Assembly (NCBI RefSeq): GCF_018129685.1
Contig: NZ_JAFCLG010000001.1
Span: 930,001-994,000, forward strand
DNA from: Bradyrhizobium manausense
Lineage (GTDB): Bacteria; Pseudomonadota; Alphaproteobacteria; Rhizobiales; Xanthobacteraceae
Direction: 5' to 3'
Length of the DNA: 64,000 bases
Shown here one piece after another: positions 36,756 through 45,362 of the stretch. The position numbers were made by a program, and so were the translations under genes. Under the pieces are notes generated by a model. It had not been told where the DNA came from and searched no databases. It saw only the letters and a program-made list of their open reading frames with translations. How positions within the stretch are numbered: position 1 is the stretch's first letter; each line of letters starts with the position of its first letter.

Positions 36756-37724
36756 TTATAGAGATCTCCGGAAGTAATGGGCGATTTCACCGATGACGCC
36801 GCGGCGGAAGGTGAGCACGCAGATCACGAAGATCGAGCCCTGGATCACCGTCACCCACTGCCCGAAGCCGGCTAGATATTGCTGCATGGCGATGATCACG
36901 AAGGCGCCGACCACGGGACCGAAGATGGTGCCAAGACCGCCGACCAGCGTCATCAGCACGACCTCGCCCGACATCGACCAGTGCACGTCGGTGAGCGAGG
37001 CGTTCTGCGCCACGAACACTTTCAGCGCGCCGGCAAAGCCCGCCAGCGTCCCCGACAGGACGAACGCCAGGAACTTGTACTGGTCGGTGCGGTAGCCCAG
37101 CGAGATCGCGCGCGGCTCGTTCTCGCGGATCGACTTCAGCACCTCGCCGAACGGCGAGTTGATGATGCGGTAGATCAAGAGGAAGCCGGCGAGGAAGCCG
37201 ACCAGCACGACGTAATAGAGCACGGTCGGCTTCGTCAGATCGAAGATGCCGAACATGCGCCCTTGCGGAATGCCCTGGATGCCGTCCTCGCCATGGGTGA
37301 ACGGCGCCTGGAGATAAATGAAATACAAGAGCTGCGACAGCGCCAGCGTGATCATCGAAAAGTAGATGCCCTGGCGGCGGATCGAGATATAGCCGGTGAC
37401 GAGCGACAGCCCGAACGCCGCGGCAATACCGACGAGGATGCCGAGCTCGGGCGGCAGCGCCCACACCTTCAGCGCATGCGCGCTGCAATAGCCGGCCGTG
37501 CCCATGAACATCGCATGACCAAACGACAGCAGGCCGCCGTAGCCGATCAGAAGATTGAAGGCGCAGGCGAGCAGCGCAAAGCACAGCGCCTGCATCACGA
37601 AGAACGGGTAGATGCCGCTGAAAGGCACGGCGGCCAGCAGCACCGCCATCACCACGAACAAGATCATCTCGTCGCGCATCGCGCGCGGAGTGACCGGCAG
37701 CGTGTCGTCCGTCAAGGCTGTCAT
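36756..37724 (-). CDS. livM: Branched-chain amino-acid ABC permease LivM
   Basis: A 322-residue inner-membrane permease with about nine helices. The LivM family pattern is present: GYGGLLSFGHAMFMGTAGY near residue 62 and GEVVLMTLVGGLGTIFGPVVGA near 255. It begins one base after the livH stop and is the last gene of the five-gene operon livG-livF-binding protein-livH-livM. In Bradyrhizobium many such systems exist, with substrates from amino acids to aromatic compounds, so leucine is not certain. Confidence 0.93.
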   Translation of the reverse strand: MTALTDDTLPVTPRAMRDEMILFVVMAVLLAAVPFSGIYPFFVMQALCFALLACAFNLLIGYGGLLSFGHAMFMGTAGYCSAHALKVWALPPELGILVGIAAAFGLSLVTGYISIRRQGIYFSMITLALSQLLYFIYLQAPFTHGEDGIQGIPQGRMFGIFDLTKPTVLYYVVLVGFLAGFLLIYRIINSPFGEVLKSIRENEPRAISLGYRTDQYKFLAFVLSGTLAGFAGALKVFVAQNASLTDVHWSMSGEVVLMTLVGGLGTIFGPVVGAFVIIAMQQYLAGFGQWVTVIQGSIFVICVLTFRRGVIGEIAHYFRRSL

Positions 37725-37725
37725 A

Positions 37726-38589
37726 TCAGGCTGCCCTTCCCGTCAGTCCCGTTGGCTTCACCAAGAGCACCAGCACCATCAGCACGAACACGACGGTGTT
37801 GGAGGCCTCGGGGTAGAAATATTTGGTGAGGCCCTCGATCACACCGAGCGCAAAGCCGGTGATGATGGAGCCCATGATCGAACCCATGCCGCCGATCACC
37901 ACGACCGCGAACACAACGATGATGAGGTCGGCGCCCATCAGCGGCCGCACCTGGTTGATCGGCGCCGAGAGCACGCCGGCGAGCGCGGCAAGGCCGACAC
38001 CGAGGCCGTAGGTCAGCGTGATCATGCGCGGCACGTTGATGCCGAAGGCGCGGACCAGCGTCGGATTTTCAGTGGCGGCGCGCAAATAGGCGCCAAGCCG
38101 CGTCTTCTCGATCAGGAACCAGGTGGCCAGACACACCACCAGCGAGAAGATCACAACCCAGCCGCGATAGACGGGTAAGAACATGAAGCCGAGATTCATG
38201 CCGCCCTTGAGCTGGTCCGGAATGGCATAAGGCAGGCCGGAGGAGCCGAAATAGTTCTGGAACACGCCCTGCACGATCAGCGCGATGCCGAAGGTCAGCA
38301 GCAGGCCGTAGAGGTGGTCGAGCCCGGTCAGGAATTTCAGCATGGTCCGTTCCAGGATCATGCCGAAGATGCCGACGATGATCGGCGCCAGCAGCAGCGC
38401 CCACCAGTAATTGATGCCGCCGAGGTTCAGCAGGAAATAAGCGACGAAGGCGCCCATCATGTAGAGCGCGCCGTGGGCGAAATTGATGATGTTGAGCATG
38501 CCGAAGATGACGGCGAGCCCGAGACTGAGCAGCGCGTAGAACGAGCCGTTGATCAGTCCCACCAGTAGCTGTGCGTAGAGAGCCTGCAT
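37726..38589 (-). CDS. livH: Branched-chain amino-acid ABC permease LivH
   Basis: A 287-residue permease with eight predicted helices. The opening segment LLVGLINGSFYALLSLGLAV and the cytoplasmic EAA-like loop RAATENPTLVRAFGINVPR near residue 190 are typical of LivH. It forms the transmembrane channel with LivM. The intergenic stretch upstream contains an 11-bp hairpin that probably limits read-through from the abundant binding-protein transcript. Confidence 0.93.
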   Translation of the reverse strand: MQALYAQLLVGLINGSFYALLSLGLAVIFGMLNIINFAHGALYMMGAFVAYFLLNLGGINYWWALLLAPIIVGIFGMILERTMLKFLTGLDHLYGLLLTFGIALIVQGVFQNYFGSSGLPYAIPDQLKGGMNLGFMFLPVYRGWVVIFSLVVCLATWFLIEKTRLGAYLRAATENPTLVRAFGINVPRMITLTYGLGVGLAALAGVLSAPINQVRPLMGADLIIVVFAVVVIGGMGSIMGSIITGFALGVIEGLTKYFYPEASNTVVFVLMVLVLLVKPTGLTGRAA

Positions 38590-38629
38590 CGATCCAGCAC
38601 CCAGTCCCTTCGGCGTTCCCTAGATTGGC

Positions 38630-38654
38630 GCCCGCCGGCTCGCAGCCGGCGGGC
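38630..38654 (-). terminator. Attenuating hairpin between binding protein and livH
   Basis: GCCCGCCGGCT pairs perfectly with AGCCGGCGGGC around a CGC loop, 8 bp after the binding-protein stop. There is no T-tract. Hairpins in this position often stabilise the binding-protein mRNA and lower downstream expression so that binding protein exceeds permease. Confidence 0.5.
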
Positions 38655-38662
38655 TGTCGGTC

Positions 38663-39883
38663 TTACTTCTTGAGCAGCGCGCACTTGCTCTCGGACAGCG
38701 GCGTGAAGGCCTGATCGCCCGGTACCGTGCCGACGAGCTTGTAGAAGTCCCACGGTCCCTTGGATTCGGAGGGCTTCTTCACCTCGAACAGGTAAGCGCT
38801 GTGGATGGTGCGGCCGTTCGGCTGAATCTCGCCCTTGCCGAACAGATCGTCTTCGGTCGGCATCGACTTCATCTTCTCGACGACCTTGACGCCGTCATGC
38901 GGATTGCCGCCGAGCGCTTCCAGCGCCTTGAGATAGTGACGCACGCCCGCATACACGCCCGCCTGCACCATGGTCGGCATCGCGCCATTCTTCATTTTCT
39001 CCGAGAACTTCTTGGAGAAGGCCCGGGTCTGGTCGTTCAAATCCCAGTAGAAGGTTTCGGTGAAGTTCAGGCCTTGCGCGGTTTCCAGGCCGATCGCCTT
39101 GACGTCGGTGAGGAACAGCAGCAGCGCCGCGAGCTTCTGGCCGCCCTTGACGATGCCGAATTCGGCCGCCTGCTTGATCGCGTTGGTGGTGTCGCCGCCG
39201 GCGTTGGCAAGGCCGATGATCTTGGCCTTGGAAGCCTGTGCCTGGAGCAGGAAGGACGAGAAATCCGGCGTATTGAGCGGGTGCTTGACGCCGCCGACGA
39301 CCTTGCCGCCGTTGGCGGCGATGACGGCCGTGGTGTCACGCTCCAGTGCTGCACCGAAGGCATAATCCGCGGTCAGGAAGAACCAGGTGTCGCCACCGGC
39401 CTTCACCAGCGCCTGGCCGGTGGTATGGGCGAGCATGTAGGTGTCGTAGGTCCAGTGCACGGTGTTGGGCGAGCACTGCGCATTGGTGAGGTCCGAGGTC
39501 GCCGCACCGGAATTGACGTAGACGCCGTTCTTCTCCTTGACGACGTTGTTGACGGCGAGTGCCACGCCCGAGTTCGGCACGTCGACGATGACGTCGACCT
39601 TGTCGACGTCGAACCACTGCCGCGCGATCGCAGTGCCGATGTCAGGCTTGTTCTGGTGATCGCCCGAGATGATGTCGATCTTCCAGCCCTTCGCAGCGAG
39701 GCCGGAATCTTCGACGGCCATCTGGGCGGCGAGCGTCGAGCCGGGTCCACCGAGATCGGCGTAAAGACCGGATTGATCGGACAGCGCACCGATCTTGACG
39801 GTCTTGTCCTGCGCGAAGGCGGCGCCAGCGGTGGTTACGGCCAGCGCCGTGCCGAGCAACAACGATGCAATCGACGTTTTCAT
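38663..39883 (-). CDS. Branched-chain amino-acid-type periplasmic binding protein
   Basis: A 406-residue exported protein with a signal peptide ending near AFAQ and a two-lobed periplasmic binding fold (opening DKTVKIGALSDQSGLYADLG). It delivers a ligand to the LivHM permease. It sits in the middle of the operon (livG-livF-this-livH-livM). The orphan gene at 24341-25567 is a close paralogue. The exact ligand is not readable from sequence. Confidence 0.93.
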   Translation of the reverse strand: MKTSIASLLLGTALAVTTAGAAFAQDKTVKIGALSDQSGLYADLGGPGSTLAAQMAVEDSGLAAKGWKIDIISGDHQNKPDIGTAIARQWFDVDKVDVIVDVPNSGVALAVNNVVKEKNGVYVNSGAATSDLTNAQCSPNTVHWTYDTYMLAHTTGQALVKAGGDTWFFLTADYAFGAALERDTTAVIAANGGKVVGGVKHPLNTPDFSSFLLQAQASKAKIIGLANAGGDTTNAIKQAAEFGIVKGGQKLAALLLFLTDVKAIGLETAQGLNFTETFYWDLNDQTRAFSKKFSEKMKNGAMPTMVQAGVYAGVRHYLKALEALGGNPHDGVKVVEKMKSMPTEDDLFGKGEIQPNGRTIHSAYLFEVKKPSESKGPWDFYKLVGTVPGDQAFTPLSESKCALLKK

Positions 39884-39946
39884 GCGACTTCCCTCGTGAA
39901 TCTTCTCGTGACCGTTCGACCCTTGACCGTTCGACCCTGGGCCGGA

Positions 39947-40693
39947 CTAGACGCCGAGATAGGTGTGGAGCTTGTCCATGTTGGCGGCAAGCTCCGCATT
40001 CGAAAATCCGTCAATGATCTTGCCGTGCTCGACCACGTAATAGCGGTCGGCGACGGTGGATGCGAAGCGGAAGTTCTGCTCGACGAGAAGGATCGTGAAG
40101 CCTTCCTTCTTCAGCCGTGCGATGGTGTGACCGATCTGCTGGATAATGACGGGCGCAAGACCTTCGGTGGGCTCGTCCAGCATCAGGAAGCTCGCGCCGG
40201 TGCGCAGGATGCGCGCGATCGCCAGCATCTGCTGCTCGCCGCCGGACAGCTTGGTGCCCTGGCTGTTGAGCCGCTCCTTCAGGTTCGGAAACAGGTCGAA
40301 GATCTGCTCGAGCGGCAATCCGCCCGGGCGCACCACCGGCGGCAGCAGCAAATTCTCCCGCACGTCGAGGCTCGAGAATATCCCACGTTCCTCCGGGCAG
40401 AACGCGATGCCCATGCGCGCGATCCTGTCGGAGGTCGCGCCCCTGATTTCCTGATTGTTGAATTTGATCGAGCCGGAGCGCTTGCCGATGATGCCCATGA
40501 TCGACTTCAGCGTGGTCGTCTTGCCGGCACCGTTGCGCCCCAGCAACGTCACGACCTCGCCCGCTTTCACGTCGAAATCGATCCCGTGCAGGATGTGGGA
40601 CTCACCGTACCATGCCTGCAGGTTGCGCACCTCGAGGATGTTGCCGCCGGTCGCAGCCTTCACTGGTGCCTCGGCCATTTCAGTCTCAGGCAT
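39947..40693 (-). CDS. livF: ABC ATPase LivF
   Basis: A 248-residue ATPase. Walker A is GRNGAGKTT near residue 53, the signature is LSGGEQQMLAIAR near 150, and Walker B is ASFLMLDEPTEGLAP. The short length and the LEVRNLQAWYGESHIL start are typical of LivF. It overlaps livG by 8 bp, so the two ATPases are translationally coupled. Confidence 0.94.
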   Translation of the reverse strand: MPETEMAEAPVKAATGGNILEVRNLQAWYGESHILHGIDFDVKAGEVVTLLGRNGAGKTTTLKSIMGIIGKRSGSIKFNNQEIRGATSDRIARMGIAFCPEERGIFSSLDVRENLLLPPVVRPGGLPLEQIFDLFPNLKERLNSQGTKLSGGEQQMLAIARILRTGASFLMLDEPTEGLAPVIIQQIGHTIARLKKEGFTILLVEQNFRFASTVADRYYVVEHGKIIDGFSNAELAANMDKLHTYLGV

Positions 40694-41441
40694 GACCAGC
40701 TCCCAGATAGGCTTCCTTGACGCGCTCGTCCTTGGTGAGGTCGGCGTAATTGCCCTGCGCGAGCACCTGCCCGCGCGTCAGCACGGTGATGATGTCGGAG
40801 AGATTGGCGACGACGCTCAAATTATGCTCGACCATCAGGATGGTATACTTCGCGGAGATGCGCTTGATCAGCGCCGCGATCTTGTCGATGTCCTCGTGGC
40901 CCATGCCCGCCATCGGCTCGTCCAGCAGCATCATCTCCGGGTCGAGTGCCAGCGTGGTCGCGATCTCGAGCGCGCGCTTGCGCCCGTAGGGCATCTCGAC
41001 CGCCGGCGTATTGGCAAACTCGCTGAGACCGACATCGTTCAGCAGCTCACGCGCCCGGTCGTTGAACCGATTCAGCACGGACTTGGAGCGCCAGAAATCA
41101 AACGAGCTGCCGTGCTGGCGCTGGAGCGCGACACGGACATTCTCCAACGCCGTCATATGCGGAAATACCGCCGAGATCTGGAATGAACGAACCAGCCCCA
41201 TGCGCGCCACATCGGCCGGCGCCATCGAGGTGATGTCCTGTCCCTTGTACAGGATTTTTCCGGCAGACGGTTTGAGGAATTTGGTCAGAAGGTTGAAGCA
41301 GGTCGTCTTGCCGGCCCCGTTCGGGCCGATCAACGCGTGGATAGTCCCACGGCGAACCTTGAGCGCAACGTCGCGGACGGCAAAGAAGCCCGCGAACTCC
41401 TTGGTCAAGCCTTCCGTTTCGAGAATGAACTCATCGGCCAA
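40686..41441 (-). CDS. livG: ABC ATPase LivG
   Basis: A 251-residue ATPase. Walker A is GPNGAGKTT near residue 41, Walker B is PEMMLLDEPMAGMG near 165. The signature region is divergent: VEMPYGRKRALEIATTL replaces the usual LSxGxQ, which is normal for LivG. The proposed start is TTG at 41441 with GGGGGGAAA upstream; another TTG eight codons earlier is possible. First gene of the liv operon. Confidence 0.92.
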   Translation of the reverse strand: MADEFILETEGLTKEFAGFFAVRDVALKVRRGTIHALIGPNGAGKTTCFNLLTKFLKPSAGKILYKGQDITSMAPADVARMGLVRSFQISAVFPHMTALENVRVALQRQHGSSFDFWRSKSVLNRFNDRARELLNDVGLSEFANTPAVEMPYGRKRALEIATTLALDPEMMLLDEPMAGMGHEDIDKIAALIKRISAKYTILMVEHNLSVVANLSDIITVLTRGQVLAQGNYADLTKDERVKEAYLGAGHA

Positions 41442-41781
41442 ACAGATTTCCCCCCGCCCGCGCAATCAGCGCGTGGCTGTCCTTGTTACTTCGGCTTTCC
41501 GGAGGCCTTGGAGCCTTCCCGGAACGCCGCCTCCGGGCGCGGAATATGCCGGAGGTGACGGGGGTTAGGCAAGGCGGAAAGCTGAGCAGGTCAAGCCTCT
41601 GGCCGGGAGTCTTATGCTCCCTTAGTTGGAGGTTTTGCGACGTCGCCTGCCGGCTTCCCGGTTCGCAAGACACCGGTCATCAAGCCGTCGTTAACGGTCT
41701 TTGGTCCCGCGCGCCAGCCTTCATCAAAAATTTTCCCGCTCCGGCGATGATGCCCGGGTTTCATTCTCCGGGAATAGCATT
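41442..41781. other. Divergent intergenic region, livG / PAS_5 gene
   Basis: A 340-bp gap that must contain promoters for the leftward liv operon and the rightward PAS_5 gene. An 8-bp inverted repeat, CCGGAGGC (41499-41506) and GCCTCCGG (41529-41536), lies in the liv-proximal half. Short open frames across the gap have no ribosome binding site. I see no RNA gene in it. Confidence 0.45.
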
Positions 41782-42432
41782 TTGGATTTCGCGAGCGCCG
41801 ATCCCTCCGTCGTCAAGTCGATCAAGCAACGTGACCTGCTCAACACGTGGCTGCGACTTTATGCGCGCCAGCAGATTGCGCCGGCGATCTGGGAGTATCA
41901 GCCCGCGCGGCTCGAGGAAGAGCTGTCCGACCTCATCTATTACACGGTGGACAATTCGACGCCGACGGCGCGCCTGACCATCCAAAGCGAGGGCACGCGC
42001 ATCTCGCGCGCCTACGGCCATACCGGCAAGGGCGTCCTGCTTGAGGATTATGTCGGGCCGCGGCTCGCGCCCTTCGTGATGCCGGTCTATCATGCCTGCG
42101 TGGCGCGCGGCCTTCCGGTCTACAGCGTTGCCGACGTCGACGATATCTACGGCCGCGTCGTCGCCTATGAACGGCTGCTGCTGCCTTTCCTGACCGACGA
42201 CAAGGTCAGCCACGTCATCGCCTCGCTCAAGACTTTCTGCGAGGATGGCGGCTTCGAGATCAAGAATCTGATGCGCGGAAACCACGCGCCGCCGCGTCCG
42301 AAATTGCGCACGGTGATCGACCGCGACCTGTTTCACCGCGCTCCGGGCCGCATCGCGGCCGCCGACGTCGTCGAATTCGCCGATCGGTCCAGTGGTCCCG
42401 ATATCACCGCCGAAATCATCGAGCTGAACTAG
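41782..42432 (+). CDS. PAS_5 domain protein
   Basis: A 216-residue soluble protein of the PAS_5 type common in rhizobia. The N-terminal helix LLNTWLRLYARQQIAPAIWEY and the core LEEELSDLIYYTVDN are characteristic. No kinase, DNA-binding or cyclase module is attached. The proposed start is TTG at 41782, preceded by CCGGGAATAGC; a TTG at 41701 in the same frame would add 27 residues. It overlaps the convergent ArsC-like gene by 4 bp. Role probably regulatory, not established. Confidence 0.75.
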   Translation: MDFASADPSVVKSIKQRDLLNTWLRLYARQQIAPAIWEYQPARLEEELSDLIYYTVDNSTPTARLTIQSEGTRISRAYGHTGKGVLLEDYVGPRLAPFVMPVYHACVARGLPVYSVADVDDIYGRVVAYERLLLPFLTDDKVSHVIASLKTFCEDGGFEIKNLMRGNHAPPRPKLRTVIDRDLFHRAPGRIAAADVVEFADRSSGPDITAEIIELN

Positions 42433-42794
42433 CTCTTGCGCGATTTTGCGCTGACTTCCTTGTCGTAGATATCGGGCTTGAAGCCGACCAGCAGCTTGCC
42501 GCCGATCTCGAGCACAGGCCGCTTGATCATCGATGGTTGCGCTAGCATCAGCGCCAGCGCCTTCTTTTCCGTCATGCCTTCCTTGTCGGCCTCGGGAAGC
42601 TTCTTGAAGGTGGTGCCGGCACGATTGAGCAACGTCTCCCAGCCAAGCTTGTCGCTCCATTGCTTGAGCTTGTCCTTCTCGACGCCCGCGGCCTTGTAGT
42701 CATGGAACTCGTAGGCGACGCCATGGGTGTCGAGCCAGGCCCGCGCCTTCTTCATGGTGTCGCAGTTCTTGATGCCGTAGATGATGTTGGGCAA
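42429..42794 (-). CDS. ArsC/YffB-like thioredoxin-fold protein
   Basis: A 121-residue ArsC-family protein. The active-site region is YGIKNCDTMKKARAWLD, with a single Cys, followed by GTTFKKLPE and SMIKRPVLE. This matches the YffB/Spx-like branch rather than proven arsenate reductases. Start TTG at 42794 has GAGGATCGTC upstream; longer frames are not conserved. Function of this branch is uncertain. Confidence 0.82.
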   Translation of the reverse strand: MPNIIYGIKNCDTMKKARAWLDTHGVAYEFHDYKAAGVEKDKLKQWSDKLGWETLLNRAGTTFKKLPEADKEGMTEKKALALMLAQPSMIKRPVLEIGGKLLVGFKPDIYDKEVSAKSRKS

Positions 42795-42900
42795 GACGAT
42801 CCTCGCGCATGCGTCGTGACGTGCCGAGCCGTTGTACGAAACTCCTGATCGCGCGACAATATTGCGAACGACGCTTTCGACATCCCTGAACGGACAGACC

Positions 42901-43272
42901 ATGCACGTCACGCACGATCCCGCCGCATCCGCCTCGCCGACCATTGACTTCAACACCTTCCTTGCGGTCGATATCCGCGTCGGCACCATCGTCGATGCCA
43001 AGCCTTTTCCCGAGGCGCGCAAGCCCGCCTGGCGGCTGTGGATCGACTTCGGCCCCACCATCGGCGTGCGCAAGAGCTCGGCGCAGATCACCGAGAATCA
43101 TCCGCTCGAAACGCTGGTGGGACAGCAGGTCGCCGCAGTCGTCAACTTCCCGCCGCGCCAGATCGGACCTGTGGTCTCGGAAGTTCTCACGCTCGGTTTC
43201 CCCGATGCCGACGGCAAGGTCGTGCTGATGCAGCCGAGCAAGCCGGTGCCGAACGGCGGGCGGCTGTTCTAA
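42901..43272 (+). CDS. csaA: CsaA-type tRNA-binding domain protein
   Basis: A 123-residue protein containing one OB-fold tRNA-binding domain. Landmarks are FLAVDIRVGTIVDAKPFPEARKP, then VVNFPPRQIGPVVSEVLTLGF. It resembles CsaA, a dimer that binds tRNA and has been reported to have chaperone activity. Start at 42901 gives the usual length. Its TAA stop is supplied by the first bases of the composite palindrome at 43270-43370. Confidence 0.9.
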   Translation: MHVTHDPAASASPTIDFNTFLAVDIRVGTIVDAKPFPEARKPAWRLWIDFGPTIGVRKSSAQITENHPLETLVGQQVAAVVNFPPRQIGPVVSEVLTLGFPDADGKVVLMQPSKPVPNGGRLF

Positions 43273-43370
43273 AGCGCGACGAGATTTGGATGAATCGTCA
43301 TCGCGCTTTAGATTATTGTTTGCGCATGATCTTTCCGGAAAACCGCTTCGCACTTTTCCGGATCATGCTT
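43270..43370. repeat. Composite 100-bp palindromic element, copy B (inverted)
   Basis: TAAAGCGCGACGA (43270-43282) pairs with TCATCGCGCTTTA (43298-43310). An 11-bp linker leads into the second palindrome, GCGCATGATC (43322-43331) to GATCATGCTT (43361-43370). The order is the reverse of the copy at 4746-4845, and the linker is its reverse-complement homologue. The first three bases form the csaA stop. Confidence 0.85.
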
Positions 43371-43381
43371 TGGTGGGCAGC

Positions 43382-44086
43382 TTACGACCGTTTCGGAATA
43401 TTGAGCCCACGCTGAACCGCAGGACGCGCCAGCCCGCGTTCGAGCCAGGCCGCGACCGAGTTGAACTGGCTGAACCCGACGAGATCGCCGGCACCGTAAA
43501 AGCCGATGAGGTTGCGCACCCAGCCGAGCATCGAGATGTCGGCGACGGTGTAGTCGTCATCCATGAACCATTGCCGGCCCGCAAGATGCGCCTCCATCAC
43601 GCCAAGCAGGCGCCTGGACTCGCCCACGTAGCGCTCCAGCGGACGCTTGTCCTCAAAATCCTTGCCGGCAAATTTGTGGAAGAAGCCGACCTGGCCGAAC
43701 ATCGGCCCGATGCCGCCCATCTGGAAATGCAGCCACTGAAGGGCCTGGTAGCGGCGCGCGGCGTCCAACGGCAATAGCTTGCCGGTCTTCTCCGCGAGAT
43801 ATTGCAGGATCGCACCCGACTCGAACAAGGGCAGCGGCCTGCCGCCGGGGCCGTTCGGATCGAGGATCGCCGGAATCTTGCCGTTGGGATTGAGCGAGAG
43901 GAATTCGACCGTCTTCTGGTCGTCCTTGCCGAAGTCGACGAGATGGACCTCGTAAGGCAGCCCGATCTCCTCCAGCATGATCGACACCTTGACACCGTTC
44001 GGTGTCGGCAGCGAATAGAGCTGAAGCAGTTCGGGATGCTTTGCAGGCCAGCGCCTGGTGATCGGAAATGCGGAGAGATCGGACAT
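43382..44086 (-). CDS. Glutathione S-transferase family protein
   Basis: A 234-residue two-domain GST of the YfcG/Ure2p-like type. The thioredoxin-fold N-domain contains LYSLPTPNGVKVSIMLEEIG (catalytic-type Thr/Asn) and NPNGKIPAILDPNGPGGRP; the helical C-domain follows from about residue 105. YfcG-like enzymes show disulfide reductase activity with glutathione. Start matches the family. It lies next to the inverted repeat element. Confidence 0.87.
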   Translation of the reverse strand: MSDLSAFPITRRWPAKHPELLQLYSLPTPNGVKVSIMLEEIGLPYEVHLVDFGKDDQKTVEFLSLNPNGKIPAILDPNGPGGRPLPLFESGAILQYLAEKTGKLLPLDAARRYQALQWLHFQMGGIGPMFGQVGFFHKFAGKDFEDKRPLERYVGESRRLLGVMEAHLAGRQWFMDDDYTVADISMLGWVRNLIGFYGAGDLVGFSQFNSVAAWLERGLARPAVQRGLNIPKRS

Positions 44087-44163
44087 CGGGACCCCGGCTG
44101 CTTGGGTAAGCTGCCGTCTAATCTAGGCGGGCCGATGATCGGTGCAAGGCCAAGCGATCCAAA

Positions 44164-44307
44164 CTACTGGGGTCGCAGCAAATGATTGATGGCGTAGACC
44201 GCTTCACTCTGCGCGCGCTGCTCTATGAAGAGCTGCCCGGTGATGAGCAGTGCAGCGGTGAAAACGACCGCGAGCATCGCGGTCGCGAACTGACTGGCAT
44301 CATACAT
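44164..44307 (-). CDS. Small membrane peptide, 47 residues
   Basis: MYDASQFATAMLAVVFTAALL is an amphipathic then hydrophobic helix, followed by a soluble tail ending NHLLRPQ. It sits alone between GST and DUF429 genes. The frame is plausible as a single-pass inner-membrane peptide, but there is no conserved motif and the upstream ribosome binding site is weak. Confidence 0.4.
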   Translation of the reverse strand: MYDASQFATAMLAVVFTAALLITGQLFIEQRAQSEAVYAINHLLRPQ

Positions 44308-44423
44308 CGCACGAGCTTCTCGCAAGCAGATTTGCACGGGGAACGCGCGACGATCAACGACAGTTCCTGAATGCTTCAAATAATTTGCCTGTTTTTCCCG
44401 AACCCGCCCCTCGGCCGGCGGCC

Positions 44424-45089
44424 TCAGTAATTGATCTCCATCCGCAATCCCAGTGGATCGATCTCCTCTCCTCCAACACGCTGCGTGCTGTCGCGTGCCG
44501 CGACCGCGCAGGCGCAGGCGTCGATCAGATCATCGCGGCCAATGCCGGTGCCGTAGCGCTGCGTCAGCCATTTCGGCAAGCGCGTGAAGCCGCGTTGCGC
44601 CAGCAGCGTGATGCGTTGCGCGCGGCCTTGCCCCGAGGTCTTGCTCGCAAGCCGGATCCGTCCCGCGAGATTCCAGAAGATCAGTTCCGGATGCGCCTCG
44701 CCGATCGTCGCCTGCCGCGCCGGCGTCATGATCTGATCGACCTCCCTGATCTTGTCCCTGATATTCCAGAGCTGCGCCGAGACGCCCCTGCCCTTGCCTT
44801 CCTGCTTCCAGTAATGCCTGTTGGCCGCAGCCATGTCGGCAAACGTCCAGAGGTCCCGGCGGGCCCCGAGAAATACCGCGGGGCCAACCATCTCGCGCGC
44901 ACGCAAATCGCATTCTCTGTAGCCGCTCGGCTTCAACCCGATCGGCATGTCGATCATCGCGCGTGCATGCGGCATTGCGAGCAAGCGCGCGAGGCCCGGC
45001 GAATAGTCGAAGCCGTGCTCGCCACGATCATCGATCCACGCGGCGACCCAGCCGAAGCGAAATCCGTCGAGGCCGAGATAAGTTGGCAC
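44424..45089 (-). CDS. DUF429 family protein
   Basis: A 221-residue DUF429 protein, a predicted nuclease-like fold of RNase H character. Typical features are YLGLDGFRFGWVAAW at the start, MIDMPIGL near residue 55, and the terminal DDLIDACACAVAAR helix. Start is GTG at 45089; the longer open frame to 45398 is not conserved and overlaps the leader region of the RNA array. Function unknown. Confidence 0.78.
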   Translation of the reverse strand: MPTYLGLDGFRFGWVAAWIDDRGEHGFDYSPGLARLLAMPHARAMIDMPIGLKPSGYRECDLRAREMVGPAVFLGARRDLWTFADMAAANRHYWKQEGKGRGVSAQLWNIRDKIREVDQIMTPARQATIGEAHPELIFWNLAGRIRLASKTSGQGRAQRITLLAQRGFTRLPKWLTQRYGTGIGRDDLIDACACAVAARDSTQRVGGEEIDPLGLRMEINY

Positions 45090-45129
45090 GTCAGTCGTCC
45101 ACGTCTTGCAAGTTTCACAGTCGCGTCGC

Positions 45130-45158
45130 TTGACATCCGCAAGTTGCGGGCGTATGTC
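45130..45158 (+). promoter_or_regulatory. Sigma70-like promoter candidate
   Basis: TTGACA at 45130-45135, a 17-bp spacer, and TATGTC at 45153-45158. The -35 is perfect, the -10 matches TATAAT at its first three positions. Transcription would begin near 45165, toward the small frame at 45194 and the terminator at 45328-45362. Confidence 0.5.
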
Positions 45159-45193
45159 CCGCCGCCTCGCGAGCACTTCCGTTCGCGGAAACG

Positions 45194-45298
45194 ATGAACC
45201 TAGTGATGAAGCACAGCTACGAAAGATTTGCGCGACTGTCGAATGGCTTCCGGCCAATCGATTGCGCATGCCCGGCTCATGGGAGCGATCTTGCCTGA
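45194..45298 (+). CDS. Possible leader peptide, 34 residues
   Basis: Reads MNLVMKHSYERFARLSNG and ends PIDCACPAHGSDLA, stopping inside the left hairpin at 45286-45309. GCGGAAACG precedes the ATG. Position between a good promoter and a terminator, with the stop in a hairpin, is the layout of an attenuator leader peptide. It is also short enough to be chance. I do not recognise it. Confidence 0.35.
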   Translation: MNLVMKHSYERFARLSNGFRPIDCACPAHGSDLA

Positions 45299-45362
45299 CC
45301 GCAAGATCGACAGTCCGCTTCTCACGGACCCTCCTGAGCCTGCCGCTCCGGAGGGTTTTTTG
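45286..45362 (+). terminator. Terminator with competing hairpin
   Basis: The terminator stem pairs ACCCTCC (45328-45334) with GGAGGGT (45350-45356) and ends in seven T residues, a good intrinsic terminator. A preceding hairpin GTCCG (45313-45317)/CGGAC (45325-45329) shares two bases with the terminator stem, so the two compete. Upstream, CGATCTTGC pairs with GCAAGATCG (45286-45309) across the stop of the small frame. The arrangement can act as an attenuator. Confidence 0.7.

Noticed and set aside
38801..40720. A 639-residue plus-strand frame across the liv operon
   Set aside because: It is the antisense of the binding protein and livF, which have full family motifs; the frame has none.
41480..41500. 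TTGTTACTTCGG resembling the Y RNA 5' block
   Set aside because: It lacks the upstream GGTGGTGAAGAT and any T-arm, acceptor or D-arm nearby, so it is a chance match.
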